Assembly: GCF_013371495.1 (NCBI RefSeq)
Contig: NZ_JABWTA010000001.1
Coordinates: 248,001-312,000 of the forward strand
Source: Altererythrobacter lutimaris
Lineage (GTDB): Bacteria > Pseudomonadota > Alphaproteobacteria > Sphingomonadales > Sphingomonadaceae
Reading direction: 5' to 3'
Length of the DNA: 64,000 nt
Positions 1-9,098 of the stretch are shown in pieces. A program made the position numbers and the translations under genes. The notes beneath the pieces are model-generated. The model was not told the origin of the DNA, did no database searches, and worked only from the letters and a program-made list of their open reading frames with translations. The stretch's first letter is position 1, and every line of letters starts with the position of its first letter.

Positions 1-472
1 GAACTTTGCCGAGCGCGCGCAGTCCGGCGACGAATACAAAGTGCTCGCAGGCGCCAAGAAGGCCGAAGGGTTCGACCGCGGATACTACTTCGCGCCGACG
101 GTCGTCGAAGCCAGCGACAACAGCACCAGCCTGTGTCAGGAAGAGATTTTCGGGCCGTTTGTGGCAGTCCAGCGTGTGCGTGATCTCGACGATGCGCTGG
201 TGCGCGCCAATGATAGCGAGTTCGGGCTGGTGAGCTACATCTGGTCGGATGATTTGCCGAGTGTGATGCGCGCACGGCGAGAGCTGCAAGCAGGCACGGT
301 TTGGGTCAACACGCCGATGGCGCGCGATCTTCGCGCGCCGTTCGGGGGCTACAAACAGTCAGGCATCGGGCGCGATGGCCTGCCGGGCTCTGTAGAGCTT
401 TTCACGGAAGAGAAGACCACGATGATCCCGCAGGAGCCGTTGGAACTGCCCAAGCTCGGCATGGGCGACTAA
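1..472 (+). CDS. Aldehyde dehydrogenase, C-terminal part (5' end outside window)
   Basis: The last 156 residues of an NAD(P)+-dependent aldehyde dehydrogenase, read in the frame that begins at base 2. Visible family signatures are GYYFAPTVV, the QEEIFGPF stretch and the C-terminal PFGGYKQSGIGRDG. The catalytic Cys and the general-base Glu lie upstream of the window. The next gene begins one base after the stop, so this enzyme belongs to an operon with an alpha/beta hydrolase, an SDR and an FAD oxidoreductase. The C-terminus looks like semialdehyde dehydrogenases of aromatic degradation (HpaE type), but the substrate cannot be assigned from this fragment. Confidence 0.93.
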   Translation, partial: NFAERAQSGDEYKVLAGAKKAEGFDRGYYFAPTVVEASDNSTSLCQEEIFGPFVAVQRVRDLDDALVRANDSEFGLVSYIWSDDLPSVMRARRELQAGTVWVNTPMARDLRAPFGGYKQSGIGRDGLPGSVELFTEEKTTMIPQEPLELPKLGMGD

Positions 473-473
473 T

Positions 474-1319
474 TTGGTGGTCAGTATCGACAAAGCCCCA
501 ATCGCCAAGGCTTACGTTCGCATCGCCGAAGGGCAATTGCATTTGCGCCATTTGGAGGGCGCGCCGGAAGTAACCCCGCTAATCCTCTCGCATGCGTCGC
601 CATCTTCGTCGCGCTCGCTCGAGCCTCTGCTGGAGGCATTAGGGCAAGGCCGTGCGCTCTACGCATTCGACAATCCGTGCAACGGGCAGTCCTGCGCGCC
701 TGTTGCCGACGCACCTGCGATGGCGGATTTTGCGGATATGCTGGCGCGTGGCAGCGCTGCGCTCGGGCAAGAGAAAGTCGCTCTTTACGGGACGCATACC
801 GGTTCTCACATTATGGTCGAATGGGCGCTGGCTGAGCCAGACAGAGTCGACGCGCTGATCCTTGATGGCGTCGCCTTGATGGACGAGGCAACCGCAGCCG
901 AATTCCTTGAAAAATACGCCCCGCACAAAGTGCCGGACGAGACCGGAGGCCAGTTTCATTGGGCGTGGAATTTCATCCGCGACCAGATGTTCTTCTACCC
1001 GCACTACAAGAAGGACAACGCGCATCGGCGCCCGGAAGGCGTGTTCGATGCGTGCACGCTGCATGACCTGACGATGGACGTGCTCGGGAATCTCGAAACT
1101 TACCATCTGCCCTATGAAGCGGTGTTCCGGCACGATGTGCGCGCCCGTCTGAAGCTGCTCGATCTGCCTGTCCTGATCCTCAGCCATGATGATGGCGCGC
1201 TGGATGAAGCGAGCAAAGAGGTCGCCGCGCTTGTCGCTGGTTCGCAGATCGTGCGCACCGACGGATCACCGGAGGCTAAAGCCGCTGCGATCAATACCTT
1301 CCTGGAGACACACACATGA
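474..1319 (+). CDS. Alpha/beta-hydrolase fold protein with atypical nucleophile elbow
   Basis: A 281-residue alpha/beta-hydrolase-like protein. The usual nucleophile elbow GxSxG reads G-T-H-T-G at residues 106-110, so a His stands where Ser, Cys or Asp is expected. An acid-His end region (LSHDDGALDEASKEV) follows near the C-terminus. The start is probably TTG at 474 or GTG at 477, since there is no ATG and the gene begins one base after the aldehyde dehydrogenase stop. It ends in an ATGA overlap with the SDR, so the genes are translationally coupled. A role in ring-cleavage or ester catabolism is inferred from the neighbours only. The protein could also be catalytically dead. Confidence 0.85.
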   Translation: MVVSIDKAPIAKAYVRIAEGQLHLRHLEGAPEVTPLILSHASPSSSRSLEPLLEALGQGRALYAFDNPCNGQSCAPVADAPAMADFADMLARGSAALGQEKVALYGTHTGSHIMVEWALAEPDRVDALILDGVALMDEATAAEFLEKYAPHKVPDETGGQFHWAWNFIRDQMFFYPHYKKDNAHRRPEGVFDACTLHDLTMDVLGNLETYHLPYEAVFRHDVRARLKLLDLPVLILSHDDGALDEASKEVAALVAGSQIVRTDGSPEAKAAAINTFLETHT

Positions 1320-2065
1320 CCGACACGCCTGTCTTTCTCGTTGCGGGTGCAAGCTCCGGCATGGGACGCAAGGCTGCATTGAAGCTTGGTGAAGGCGAAG
1401 GGCATGTCGTGCTGGCGGCACGCCGCGAAGAAGCTTGCGAAGAAGCAGCGGCACAAATCCGCGCGGGCGGAGGCTCGGCTGAAGCCCTGCAGTTCGACGG
1501 GACCGATGCGGAAAGCTGCCATGCGCTGATCGCAGCAATCGAAGACAAGCACGGGCGGCTCGATGGTGCGTTCAACAATCTTGGCGACACTCTGGGAGAC
1601 TCTCCACTTCATGAAACGCCGCCGGAACGCTGGGATGCGACGATTGCAGTGAACCTTTCCTCGGTCTTTCATCTGATGCAGGCACAAGTGCCGCTGATGC
1701 TGAAGAATGGCGGCGGGCGGATCGTCAATAACAGCTCTACGGGCGGGCTGCGCGGGACCAAGGCAATGAGCGACTATTCCGCCGCCAAATGGGGCGTGAT
1801 CGGCCTAACCAAGTCCGCTGCGCTCGACTATGCGAGCCAGGGGCTGGTGATCAACGCGATCGCGCCCGGCATCATCGCGACAGAGAAGTTCCGCGAATTT
1901 GAAAAGCGCGTGCCGGAAATCTTCGAGAAAATTCGGGTGGAGACGCCGATTGAACGTTTCGGCGATATGGGCGAGATCGCGGACGTGGTCGACTGGCTCT
2001 TGCGCAGCGCGCCGGGCTACCTCAATGGTGCGGTTCTGCCCATTGACGGAGCGCGCACTGCTTGA
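1316..2065 (+). CDS. SDR family NAD(P)-dependent oxidoreductase
   Basis: A classical short-chain dehydrogenase of 249 residues. The Rossmann signature is GASSGMG near residue 11, the catalytic Ser is in NNSSTGG, and the active-site YSAAK (Tyr-xxx-Lys) follows in the usual place. The customary NNAG motif is FNNLG. The C-terminal LNGAVLPIDGA is typical of SDRs that act on hydroxyl or keto groups. ATG at 1316 overlaps the preceding stop, and the TGA overlaps the TTG start of the next gene. Substrate unknown; the operon partners suggest a small catabolic pathway. Confidence 0.93.
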   Translation: MTDTPVFLVAGASSGMGRKAALKLGEGEGHVVLAARREEACEEAAAQIRAGGGSAEALQFDGTDAESCHALIAAIEDKHGRLDGAFNNLGDTLGDSPLHETPPERWDATIAVNLSSVFHLMQAQVPLMLKNGGGRIVNNSSTGGLRGTKAMSDYSAAKWGVIGLTKSAALDYASQGLVINAIAPGIIATEKFREFEKRVPEIFEKIRVETPIERFGDMGEIADVVDWLLRSAPGYLNGAVLPIDGARTA

Positions 2066-3180
2066 ATGAAAAGCGAAGTCCTGACGGCTATGATCTGCTG
2101 CTGATCGGCGGCGGGCATGCGCAGCTTGCGGTCATCAAGGACTGGATCGACAATGGCGTGCCAGCGGAGCGCGTCGCGCTGACCGATCCGGCGAGCCACG
2201 CGCGATACTCCGGGACAGTACCGGGCATTATCAGCGGTCAGCATGATCTAGAACACGGCCAAGTCGATCTGGCGAAGCTTTGCGAGCTTGCTGGTATCGA
2301 GCGGATTGAGGATCGTGTGGTCGCGATTGATCCCGATGTGCGTCATGTGACGCTCGGTAGCGGCGAGCAGGTGCGTTTTGATATCGCATCGATTGATACA
2401 GGCGGGGTGGGGCAGGCAGAACGCATTCTCGGGCCAAGCGACAAGCTCATTGATGTGCGCCCGATCCATGACTTTATCGAGACCTCGCGCGATCTGGCGG
2501 AACGGCATCGCGGCAAGCAATTGCATGTGGCTGTTGTAGGGGGCGGTGCTGGCGGCGTTGAGCTGGCCCTTGCGATCCGCAATGCAAAAGGCATCGAGCC
2601 CGCACCGCAAGTCGTTCTGATTGCAGGCAAAGCAGGTCTTCTGCCAGAGCTGGGCAGCTGGGTGCGCGGTCTGGCCGAACGAGAGCTGGAACGGCAAGGT
2701 ATTCCTCTCATCGAAGCAGACGCTCAGTTCCGAAACGGCGCGCTCACTGTGCAAGGACAGGCGCTTGAGCCGATAGATGCAGTGATCGCAGCGGTCGGCA
2801 GCGGCGCGCCGCAATGGCCGGGCGAAGGCGGGCTGGCGACGGACTCAAGCGGCTTTATCGCTGTCGATGCCTATCAGCGCTCGACCTCGCATCCGCATGT
2901 CTTCGCGAGCGGTGATGTCGCGCAGCGAATGGATCGCCGTGTCCCGCATGCAGGCGTCCATGCCGTGCATACAGGGCCAGCGCTTGCGGCAAACTTGCGC
3001 GCGCTGGCGGGCGGCGAAGGGCCAAGCGAAACCTACACTCCGCGCCCGGCGAGCCTTTATCTTCTCTCGACCGGCACAGGCGAAGCGATCATGAGCTATG
3101 GCTGGCTTGGCGGGCAGGGCGCTTGGGCGCAGCGCTGGAAAGAGGCAATCGACAAACGCTGGCTCGATCAATACGGGTAG
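2062..3180 (+). CDS. FAD/NAD(P)-dependent oxidoreductase of the SelD-associated family
   Basis: A 372-residue two-dinucleotide-binding-domain flavoprotein related to NADH dehydrogenase II. It has an N-terminal FAD motif GGGHAQLAV, a second Rossmann motif VVGGGAGGVELAL near residue 155 and the FAD-closing VFASGDVAQ motif. GGGHAxLAV is characteristic of the group often found fused to or beside selenide-water dikinase (SelD). No selD is visible here. The start is TTG at 2062, overlapping the SDR stop; the nearby ATG at 2066 is out of frame. The redox partner is unknown and may be quinone or a small thiol. Confidence 0.85.
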   Translation: MNEKRSPDGYDLLLIGGGHAQLAVIKDWIDNGVPAERVALTDPASHARYSGTVPGIISGQHDLEHGQVDLAKLCELAGIERIEDRVVAIDPDVRHVTLGSGEQVRFDIASIDTGGVGQAERILGPSDKLIDVRPIHDFIETSRDLAERHRGKQLHVAVVGGGAGGVELALAIRNAKGIEPAPQVVLIAGKAGLLPELGSWVRGLAERELERQGIPLIEADAQFRNGALTVQGQALEPIDAVIAAVGSGAPQWPGEGGLATDSSGFIAVDAYQRSTSHPHVFASGDVAQRMDRRVPHAGVHAVHTGPALAANLRALAGGEGPSETYTPRPASLYLLSTGTGEAIMSYGWLGGQGAWAQRWKEAIDKRWLDQYG

Positions 3181-3254
3181 CGAAGAGGGCAAAGCGTAAC
3201 CAATCGCGGCATTGAGCCGAAACAAGGGATACGCTTGAGGTCGGGGACACGCAT

Positions 3255-5393
3255 ATGAAGAAAATCGTTATTATCCTTGCGCTAGTTGCGCTTATTGCCG
3301 CCTATTTCGTCTTCGATCTGGGCGATTATCTGACGATTGAAGGTATCAAGCAGATCGCAGCGGATTTCAGCGAGGAGTACGCTGAGAATCCCGTCCCGAT
3401 CCTGGCGGCATTCTTCGCGATCTATGTCGCTGTGACCGCAGCGTCGCTACCAGGCGCGGCGATCATGACGCTTGCGGCAGGCGCGCTGTTCGGGCTGGTC
3501 GTGGGCACGATCCTTGTCTCCTTCGCTTCGACCTTGGGCGCGACACTCGCCTTCCTTGCCTCGCGCTATGTCCTGCGCGACAGCATTGAGAGCAAGTTTG
3601 GCGACCGGCTGAAGTCGATCAATGATGGCTTGGAGAAAGACGGCGCGTTTTACCTTTTCACGCTGCGCATGATCCCGATCTTCCCGTTCTTCGTCATCAA
3701 CCTTGTGATGGGTCTCACCCGGATTAAGACCTGGACTTTCGCATGGGTCAGCCAGATCGGCATGCTGCTCGGCACGATTGTATATGTGAATGCCGGGACG
3801 CAGCTTGCACAGATCGAAAGCCTTTCCGGCATCGCTTCGCCGGCTGTTCTCGGCAGCTTCGCGTTACTTGGCATTGCACCGTGGATCGGCAAGGGCATTA
3901 TCGGCATTATCAAGCGCCGCCGCGTCTATGAAGGCTTCACCAAGCCCAAGAGCTTTGATCAGAACCTGATTGTGATCGGCGCGGGCAGTGCTGGCCTCGT
4001 TTCCGCGTATATAGCAGCACAAGTCAAAGCAGGCGTCACTCTTGTCGAAGCCAAGGAAATGGGCGGCGACTGCCTCAACACCGGCTGCGTGCCATCCAAG
4101 GCTCTGATCAAAAGCGCAAAAGTCGCTTCAACCATGCGCAATGCGGACAAATACGGTCTGACCCCGGTTGAGCCGCAAGTGCCGTTCAAGGCTGTGATCG
4201 AGCGCGTGATGGACGCGATCCGCACGATTGAACCGCATGACAGCCCGGAACGCTATGAAGGCCTCGGCGTGAATGTCGTTCAAGGCTACGCTACGATCAA
4301 AGACCCGTGGACGGTCGAGATTGCGCGCCACAACGGGGAGACTCAGCGGTTGACGGCGAAGTCGATCATTATCGCGGCGGGCGCAGCGCCGTTCGTGCCG
4401 CCGATCCCCGGCCTCGATACATCCGGCTACCTCACCAGCGATACGATGTGGGATGCGTTTGCTGGGATGGAGCAAGCGCCGAAACGCGTAGCCGTCCTCG
4501 GCGGCGGGCCGATTGGATGCGAGATCAGTCAAGCACTCGCGCGGCTCGGTTCGAACGTGACACAGGTCGAGATGGCGCAGCGTGTGCTGGGCCGCGAGGA
4601 CGATGACGTCTCCGCACTCGCCAAGTCTGTACTGGAAGAAAGCGGCGTCACAGTCCTGACTGACCACAAGGCGGTACGCGTAGAAGAGGGCGCGATCATC
4701 GCAGAGCATGGCGGTCTGGAGCGCGAGATCGGGTTTGATGTGCTGATCGTCGCAGTGGGCCGCGCTGCGCGTCTTAAAGGCTATGGCTTGGAGGAACTCG
4801 GCGTCGATACGGAGAAGACAGTTGTGACTGACGAATTCCTCGCGACCAGATTCCCGAACATCTTTGCAGCGGGCGATGTCGCAGGGCCGTATCAGTTCAC
4901 CCACACAGCGAGCCACCAGGCATGGTTTGCCAGCGTCAATGCGCTGTTCGGTGCCTTCAAGAAATTCAAGGCCGACTACCGCGTTATCCCGGCGGTGACG
5001 TTCCTCGATCCGGAATTTGCTCGCGTCGGTCTCAATGAAACCGAAGCGAAAGAGCAAGGCGTCGAATATGACGTGACGACTTATCACTTGGATGATCTCG
5101 ACCGCGCTATCACAGAGAGCGAGACCAAGGGCTTTGTCAAAGTGCTGACGCCGCCGGGCAAAGACACGATCCTTGGCGCGACGATTGTCGGCGCAAATGC
5201 GGGCGAGCTACTCGCCGAGTATGTGACAGCGATGAAGTACAAGCTGGGTCTCAACAAGATCCTCGGCACCATCCATTCCTATCCGACCATGGCGGAAGCG
5301 AACAAATTTGCCGCAGGTGAATGGAAAAAAGCCAACAAGCCGGAAACTGCGCTCAAATGGTTGGAGCGCTATTTCAAATGGGTGCGCGGCTAG
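3255..5393 (+). CDS. TVP38/TMEM64 (VTT) membrane domain fused to mercuric-reductase-like disulfide oxidoreductase
   Basis: A 712-residue fusion. Residues 1-230 form a VTT/DedA-like membrane domain with about five hydrophobic segments and the signature RMIPIFPFFVINLVMG. Residues about 238-712 form a class-I pyridine nucleotide-disulfide oxidoreductase. This part has the FAD motif VIGAGSAGLVSAYIA, redox-active Cys273 and Cys278 in GGDCLNTGCVPSK, the NAD motif VLGGGPIGCEI, the FAAGDVAG motif and a dimerisation domain ending in HSYPTMAE. It lacks the N-terminal HMA domain and the C-terminal Cys pair of true MerA, so mercury reduction is unlikely. A GAGGTCGGGG stretch precedes ATG 3255. Likely a membrane-tethered thiol/disulfide enzyme of unknown substrate. 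Confidence 0.92.
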   Translation: MKKIVIILALVALIAAYFVFDLGDYLTIEGIKQIAADFSEEYAENPVPILAAFFAIYVAVTAASLPGAAIMTLAAGALFGLVVGTILVSFASTLGATLAFLASRYVLRDSIESKFGDRLKSINDGLEKDGAFYLFTLRMIPIFPFFVINLVMGLTRIKTWTFAWVSQIGMLLGTIVYVNAGTQLAQIESLSGIASPAVLGSFALLGIAPWIGKGIIGIIKRRRVYEGFTKPKSFDQNLIVIGAGSAGLVSAYIAAQVKAGVTLVEAKEMGGDCLNTGCVPSKALIKSAKVASTMRNADKYGLTPVEPQVPFKAVIERVMDAIRTIEPHDSPERYEGLGVNVVQGYATIKDPWTVEIARHNGETQRLTAKSIIIAAGAAPFVPPIPGLDTSGYLTSDTMWDAFAGMEQAPKRVAVLGGGPIGCEISQALARLGSNVTQVEMAQRVLGREDDDVSALAKSVLEESGVTVLTDHKAVRVEEGAIIAEHGGLEREIGFDVLIVAVGRAARLKGYGLEELGVDTEKTVVTDEFLATRFPNIFAAGDVAGPYQFTHTASHQAWFASVNALFGAFKKFKADYRVIPAVTFLDPEFARVGLNETEAKEQGVEYDVTTYHLDDLDRAITESETKGFVKVLTPPGKDTILGATIVGANAGELLAEYVTAMKYKLGLNKILGTIHSYPTMAEANKFAAGEWKKANKPETALKWLERYFKWVRG

Positions 5394-5399
5394 ATCCCG

Positions 5400-6665
5400 A
5401 TGGCGGTGCTCGCGCAATTTCAGGGCTTGCTGGGCCTTGCGGTGATTACAGCGCTTGCCTGGGCCCTGTCAGAAAACCGCCAGGAGTTGCCAAGCTGGCG
5501 CTGGATTGCAGGAGCGCTCGCGCTGCAACTGGTATTGGCGCTGGCGATCGTGCGCTTGCCGTTCGTGTGGAACATCATCGGGCTTGCCAATGACGGTGTG
5601 ACGGCGATCGAGCGCGCGACGCTTGATGGCTCCGCCTACATGTTCGGATATTTGGGCGGAGCGCCGCTTCCGTTTGAACTGAAAGAAGGCACGGCCGCGC
5701 CGGTCATCATCGCTTTCCAGATTCTGCCGCTTGTCATCGTGTTCAGCGCGCTCGCCGCCTTGCTGTGGCATTGGGGCGTGCTGCGCTGGCTGGTGAATGG
5801 CCTCTCTTTCCTGCTGCGTAAAAGCCTCAAAGTCAGCGGAGTTGTCGGCCTTGCAGGCGGCGCAAACATGTTCCTGGGCGTCGTTGAAAGCCCGCTTGCC
5901 GTGCGCGCTTACTTTGCGAAGATGAGCCGCGCAGAGCTGTTCCAGGTCATGGTCCTTGCGATGGCGACGATCAGTGGTGCGATCCTGATCCTTTATGCAA
6001 CCACTCTCTCACAGACTGTGCCTGACGCGGTCGGTCACATGATTGCCGCGTCGCTCATATCGCTGCCTGCAGCGCTGCTGATGGCGAAGTTGATGGTGCC
6101 GGGTGAGGGCACAACGCAAACCGACGAGAGTGAACCCGGCCTCAAATATGAGAGCAGCATCGACGCAATCGTTAAAGGCACGATGGACGGGATGCAGCTG
6201 TTCCTGGCGGTGATCGCGATCATCATCGTTGTGTTTGCCTTCGTCTCGCTGGCGGATCAGATCCTCGCTGTGTTCGGACAAGTGGGCGGCGAGGCGCTCA
6301 CGCTGAAGCGCATTCTCGGCTGGCTGTTCGCGCCGCTGATGTGGCTCATCGGTGTGCCGTGGGACCAGGCGCAGGCTGCAGGCGGGTTGATGGGGACCAA
6401 GTCTATCCTCAATGAATATGTGGCTTATCTGGAGCTGGCAGCGCTTCCTTCAGACACATTCGATGATCGCAGCCTGTTGATCGTGACCTATGCGCTGTGC
6501 GGGGTCGCCAATCTCGCGAGTGTCGGACTGCTGGTTTCCACCATCGGCACGCTATGTCCGGAGCGGCGAGCCGAAGCGGCTGCGCTCGGCATGAAGAGCT
6601 GGCTTGCAGGCAATTTCGCAACACTGATGACCGGCGCTTGGATAGGTATCGTAACGTGGGGCTGA
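5400..6665 (+). CDS. Concentrative nucleoside transporter, NupC family
   Basis: A 421-residue inner-membrane protein with roughly ten hydrophobic segments. It takes up nucleosides with H+ or Na+. Family marks are the GGAPLPFELKEGTAAPVIIAFQ region, the VGLAGGANMFLGVVESPLAVRAY stretch that forms part of the substrate site, MATISGAILILYA, and the C-terminal NEYVAYLEL and CGVANLASVGLLVSTIGTLCPERR. It starts 6 bases after the disulfide oxidoreductase stop and is followed 7 bases later by a CDP-alcohol phosphatidyltransferase, so co-transcription is likely. Ion specificity cannot be read from the sequence. Confidence 0.95.
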   Translation: MAVLAQFQGLLGLAVITALAWALSENRQELPSWRWIAGALALQLVLALAIVRLPFVWNIIGLANDGVTAIERATLDGSAYMFGYLGGAPLPFELKEGTAAPVIIAFQILPLVIVFSALAALLWHWGVLRWLVNGLSFLLRKSLKVSGVVGLAGGANMFLGVVESPLAVRAYFAKMSRAELFQVMVLAMATISGAILILYATTLSQTVPDAVGHMIAASLISLPAALLMAKLMVPGEGTTQTDESEPGLKYESSIDAIVKGTMDGMQLFLAVIAIIIVVFAFVSLADQILAVFGQVGGEALTLKRILGWLFAPLMWLIGVPWDQAQAAGGLMGTKSILNEYVAYLELAALPSDTFDDRSLLIVTYALCGVANLASVGLLVSTIGTLCPERRAEAAALGMKSWLAGNFATLMTGAWIGIVTWG

Positions 6666-6672
6666 AAATCTG

Positions 6673-7278
6673 ATGCTCGACGCAAAGCTTCGTCCGCTGA
6701 TTGATCCGCCGCTCAACAAAGCAGGCGCATGGCTTGCGCGCGAAGGGATCAGCGCGAACTTGCTCACGCTTTCCGGACTGGTGATCGGACTGCTCGGTGC
6801 GGTTGCAATCGCGATGGAGCATTACTGGCTGGGTCTCGCGCTCATCATCGCAAACCGACTGTTCGATGGGCTTGATGGAGCGGTAGCAAGAGCGAGCAAA
6901 CCAACCGATCTCGGCGGGTATTTCGACATCGTCGCGGACTTCGCTTTCTACGTTTCGATCCCGCTTGCCTTCGGGATTGCCGATCCTGCCAACTTGCTGC
7001 CGGCGCTGGTGCTGGTCGCAAGTTTTGTTCTCACTGGCACAAGCTTTCTTGCCTTTGCCGTGATCGCGGCCAAGCGCGGCGAGGACACGGATGCGCATGG
7101 CAAGAAGAGCTTCTTCTATTCTACCGGGTTGGCGGAAGGGGCAGAGACCATCGCTGTGTTCATCGCGATGGCGCTATTCCCCGCATGGTTTGCGCCAATC
7201 GCATTCGTTTATGCAGGGCTTTGCGTGCTCACGGTCTTCCAACGCAGCGCGATGGCAGTCAGCCAGTTTCGCGACTGA
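6673..7278 (+). CDS. CDP-alcohol phosphatidyltransferase family membrane protein
   Basis: A 201-residue integral membrane enzyme that would transfer a phosphatidyl group from a CDP-linked lipid to an alcohol. The family motif DG-x2-AR-x8-G-x3-D-x3-D is complete: it begins DGAVAR near residue 63 and continues to GGYFDIVAD. About five further hydrophobic segments follow. The acceptor cannot be named: phosphatidylglycerol-, inositol- or choline-type enzymes share this motif. The gene follows nupC closely and converges on the DUF1499 gene with only 2 bases between the stops. Confidence 0.92.
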   Translation: MLDAKLRPLIDPPLNKAGAWLAREGISANLLTLSGLVIGLLGAVAIAMEHYWLGLALIIANRLFDGLDGAVARASKPTDLGGYFDIVADFAFYVSIPLAFGIADPANLLPALVLVASFVLTGTSFLAFAVIAAKRGEDTDAHGKKSFFYSTGLAEGAETIAVFIAMALFPAWFAPIAFVYAGLCVLTVFQRSAMAVSQFRD

Positions 7279-7280
7279 GC

Positions 7281-8081
7281 TTAGCGCAAGCGCGCTTCTG
7301 TTGCAGCGCGCAGCTCGCGGATGCGTTCCGCATTCTTGCCGAGGTCTGAGATACCCACGCGTGAGACAGAGCGGAAGTCGATCTGCCCGTCTTCGATCCG
7401 CGCGACGACATCGTCTTCAAAGCCGTACCAGAAGGTCGTGAACGTGCCGAAGACCATACTGCCCACAGTATCGGTCTCTGTTGCGCCCATGGAGCGCATC
7501 GCCGCGAGCACCGCTTCCTGCGCCTGAGCCGGTGTGCTGTTACCGATCGGCAGCGGCGCCAAGTCGCCATAGCTTTCCGCATTGATCTCAGCGAGCGTCT
7601 TCGGACCTAGCTCGCCAAACCGCTCGCCTTGATACATTTCGCTCTGGCTCAAGGGTTCGGCATAATCGAGCAGAGGGTTGGTATCGCCAGCATTCGCTCG
7701 GCGCTGGATCCATCCGTCAGAGAATTGCGGCGGATTGTCAGGCGACGTCGTGACGTCATGGATCGCAGGAATGTCAGCCGCTTTGCTTTGGATGTTCATC
7801 ACCGCGCCGACGATCACAGCTGGCACGACCAGCGCCAGCAGCGCTTTGCCCCAGCCATCGCGCGGCGGCTTTACCAGACACACAATCAGCGAAATGATCG
7901 CGACCAGAGCAACCGCTCCGATCACGAACGGAGCCCATTGGAAGAGCATCGTGCCAAGACCGAACTGCCAGCTCCAGATGCCGAACTTCGTCCCCAGCGC
8001 AGAGGCCGCGAAATAGAGCGGGAGCAGGAGAGCGAGGATCAGCGCGAGACGCGCATGCCATGGTGTTGCTGTCTTTGTCAT
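7281..8081 (-). CDS. DUF1499 domain membrane protein
   Basis: A 266-residue protein with three hydrophobic segments in the first 100 residues and a soluble C-terminal DUF1499 domain. That domain starts around the IPAIHDVTTSPDNPP segment, where the family usually has a similar HDISTD motif, and runs to the end. Its function is unknown; members are common in alphaproteobacteria and in plastids. ATG at 8081 is the first plausible start. It is convergent with the phosphatidyltransferase and divergent from the alternative oxidase across a 250-bp gap in which I see no further gene or clear promoter. Confidence 0.85.
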   Translation of the reverse strand: MTKTATPWHARLALILALLLPLYFAASALGTKFGIWSWQFGLGTMLFQWAPFVIGAVALVAIISLIVCLVKPPRDGWGKALLALVVPAVIVGAVMNIQSKAADIPAIHDVTTSPDNPPQFSDGWIQRRANAGDTNPLLDYAEPLSQSEMYQGERFGELGPKTLAEINAESYGDLAPLPIGNSTPAQAQEAVLAAMRSMGATETDTVGSMVFGTFTTFWYGFEDDVVARIEDGQIDFRSVSRVGISDLGKNAERIRELRAATEARLR

Positions 8082-8331
8082 GGCGCGCAGCTAAACCGAG
8101 CGCGCCCCCTGTGTCAAAGCCGCGATGGATAAGTATTCCACCGCTGCACTGATCTCGGTTTCAGCCGGCCCAGACGCCACCATCGTGAGCATTGCAAGAA
8201 AGCGAACAGATGCTGCCTGAAATCCACTGTTCTTGCGGATCAAACAGGCCGATTTTGCGTTGAATAAGTGAAACAAAAGCATCCCCCGCTGCGCGAGTGA
8301 GGCGCGCTGCCTACACACTGGAAGCAGTCCC

Positions 8332-9027
8332 ATGAAACACCTCGATACCAAACCGCTGGTGCGGCAAGTTAACCCTGATATTGCGCTCACCACGCATGTT
8401 GCGCCAGTAACTCTGAGCGATAAGATCGCCTTCAGCTTTGTGAAGTTCCTGCGTTTTTTCGCGGATACCTTCTTTGCCAAGCGTTACGGTCACCGCGCGG
8501 TTGTGCTTGAAACCGTGGCGGGCGTACCCGGCATGGTCGGCGGTTTGTGGCAGCACCTGACGGCGCTGCGCAAGATGCGCGATGATGAGGGCTGGATCCG
8601 CACTCTGCTGGATGAAGCAGAGAACGAGCGGATGCACCTGATGACGTTCATCGAGATCGCACAGCCGAACCGGTTTGAGCGTTTCTTGATCATGGTGACG
8701 CAGCTGATCTTCTACAACTTCTACTTCTGGCTGTACCTGTTCGCGCCGCGCACAGCGCACCGCGTCGTCGGTTACTTTGAAGAAGAGGCAGTGATCAGCT
8801 ACACGGCCTACCTTGCTGAAGTGGATGCCGGGCGGCACGAGAATGTGCCAGCGCCGCAGATTGCGATCGATTACTGGCAGCTATCCGCTGACGCCCGCCT
8901 ACGCGATGTCATCATTGCTGTGCGCGCGGACGAAGCCGAGCATCGCGACGTCAACCATGCCTTCGTTGACGAACTCGACAGGAAGGACGCCCACCGTCCC
9001 GGCTCACCCATCCGCAAGGCGGATTGA
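8332..9027 (+). CDS. aox: Alternative oxidase (ubiquinol oxidase, di-iron)
   Basis: A 231-residue bacterial alternative oxidase. It oxidises ubiquinol and reduces O2 to water without pumping protons. The carboxylate/His di-iron ligand motifs are all present: [22 protein letters not shown] and [12 protein letters not shown]. Two hydrophobic helices (for example [13 protein letters not shown]) fit the membrane-associated fold. Alternative oxidases are known from a few alphaproteobacteria, including Novosphingobium. The gene stands alone with 250 bp of upstream sequence, and GGAAG precedes ATG 8332. Regulation is unknown; by analogy it may respond to respiratory inhibition or oxidative stress. 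Confidence 0.96.
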   Translation: MKHLDTKPLVRQVNPDIALTTHVAPVTLSDKIAFSFVKFLRFFADTFFAKRYGHRAVVLETVAGVPGMVGGLWQHLTALRKMRDDEGWIRTLLDEAENERMHLMTFIEIAQPNRFERFLIMVTQLIFYNFYFWLYLFAPRTAHRVVGYFEEEAVISYTAYLAEVDAGRHENVPAPQIAIDYWQLSADARLRDVIIAVRADEAEHRDVNHAFVDELDRKDAHRPGSPIRKAD

Positions 9028-9098
9028 CTGAAAAGCGGTTGACGGAAAGCCGCTAAGGGTGTTGCCCTCTTTCCCAATTCCAATGGGGGAGAGGACCG

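Noticed and set aside
4128..5087. 319-codon open frame on the minus strand
   Set aside because: It is a shadow of the VTT-disulfide oxidoreductase gene, whose motifs fill the plus-strand frame. The minus frame shows no domain.
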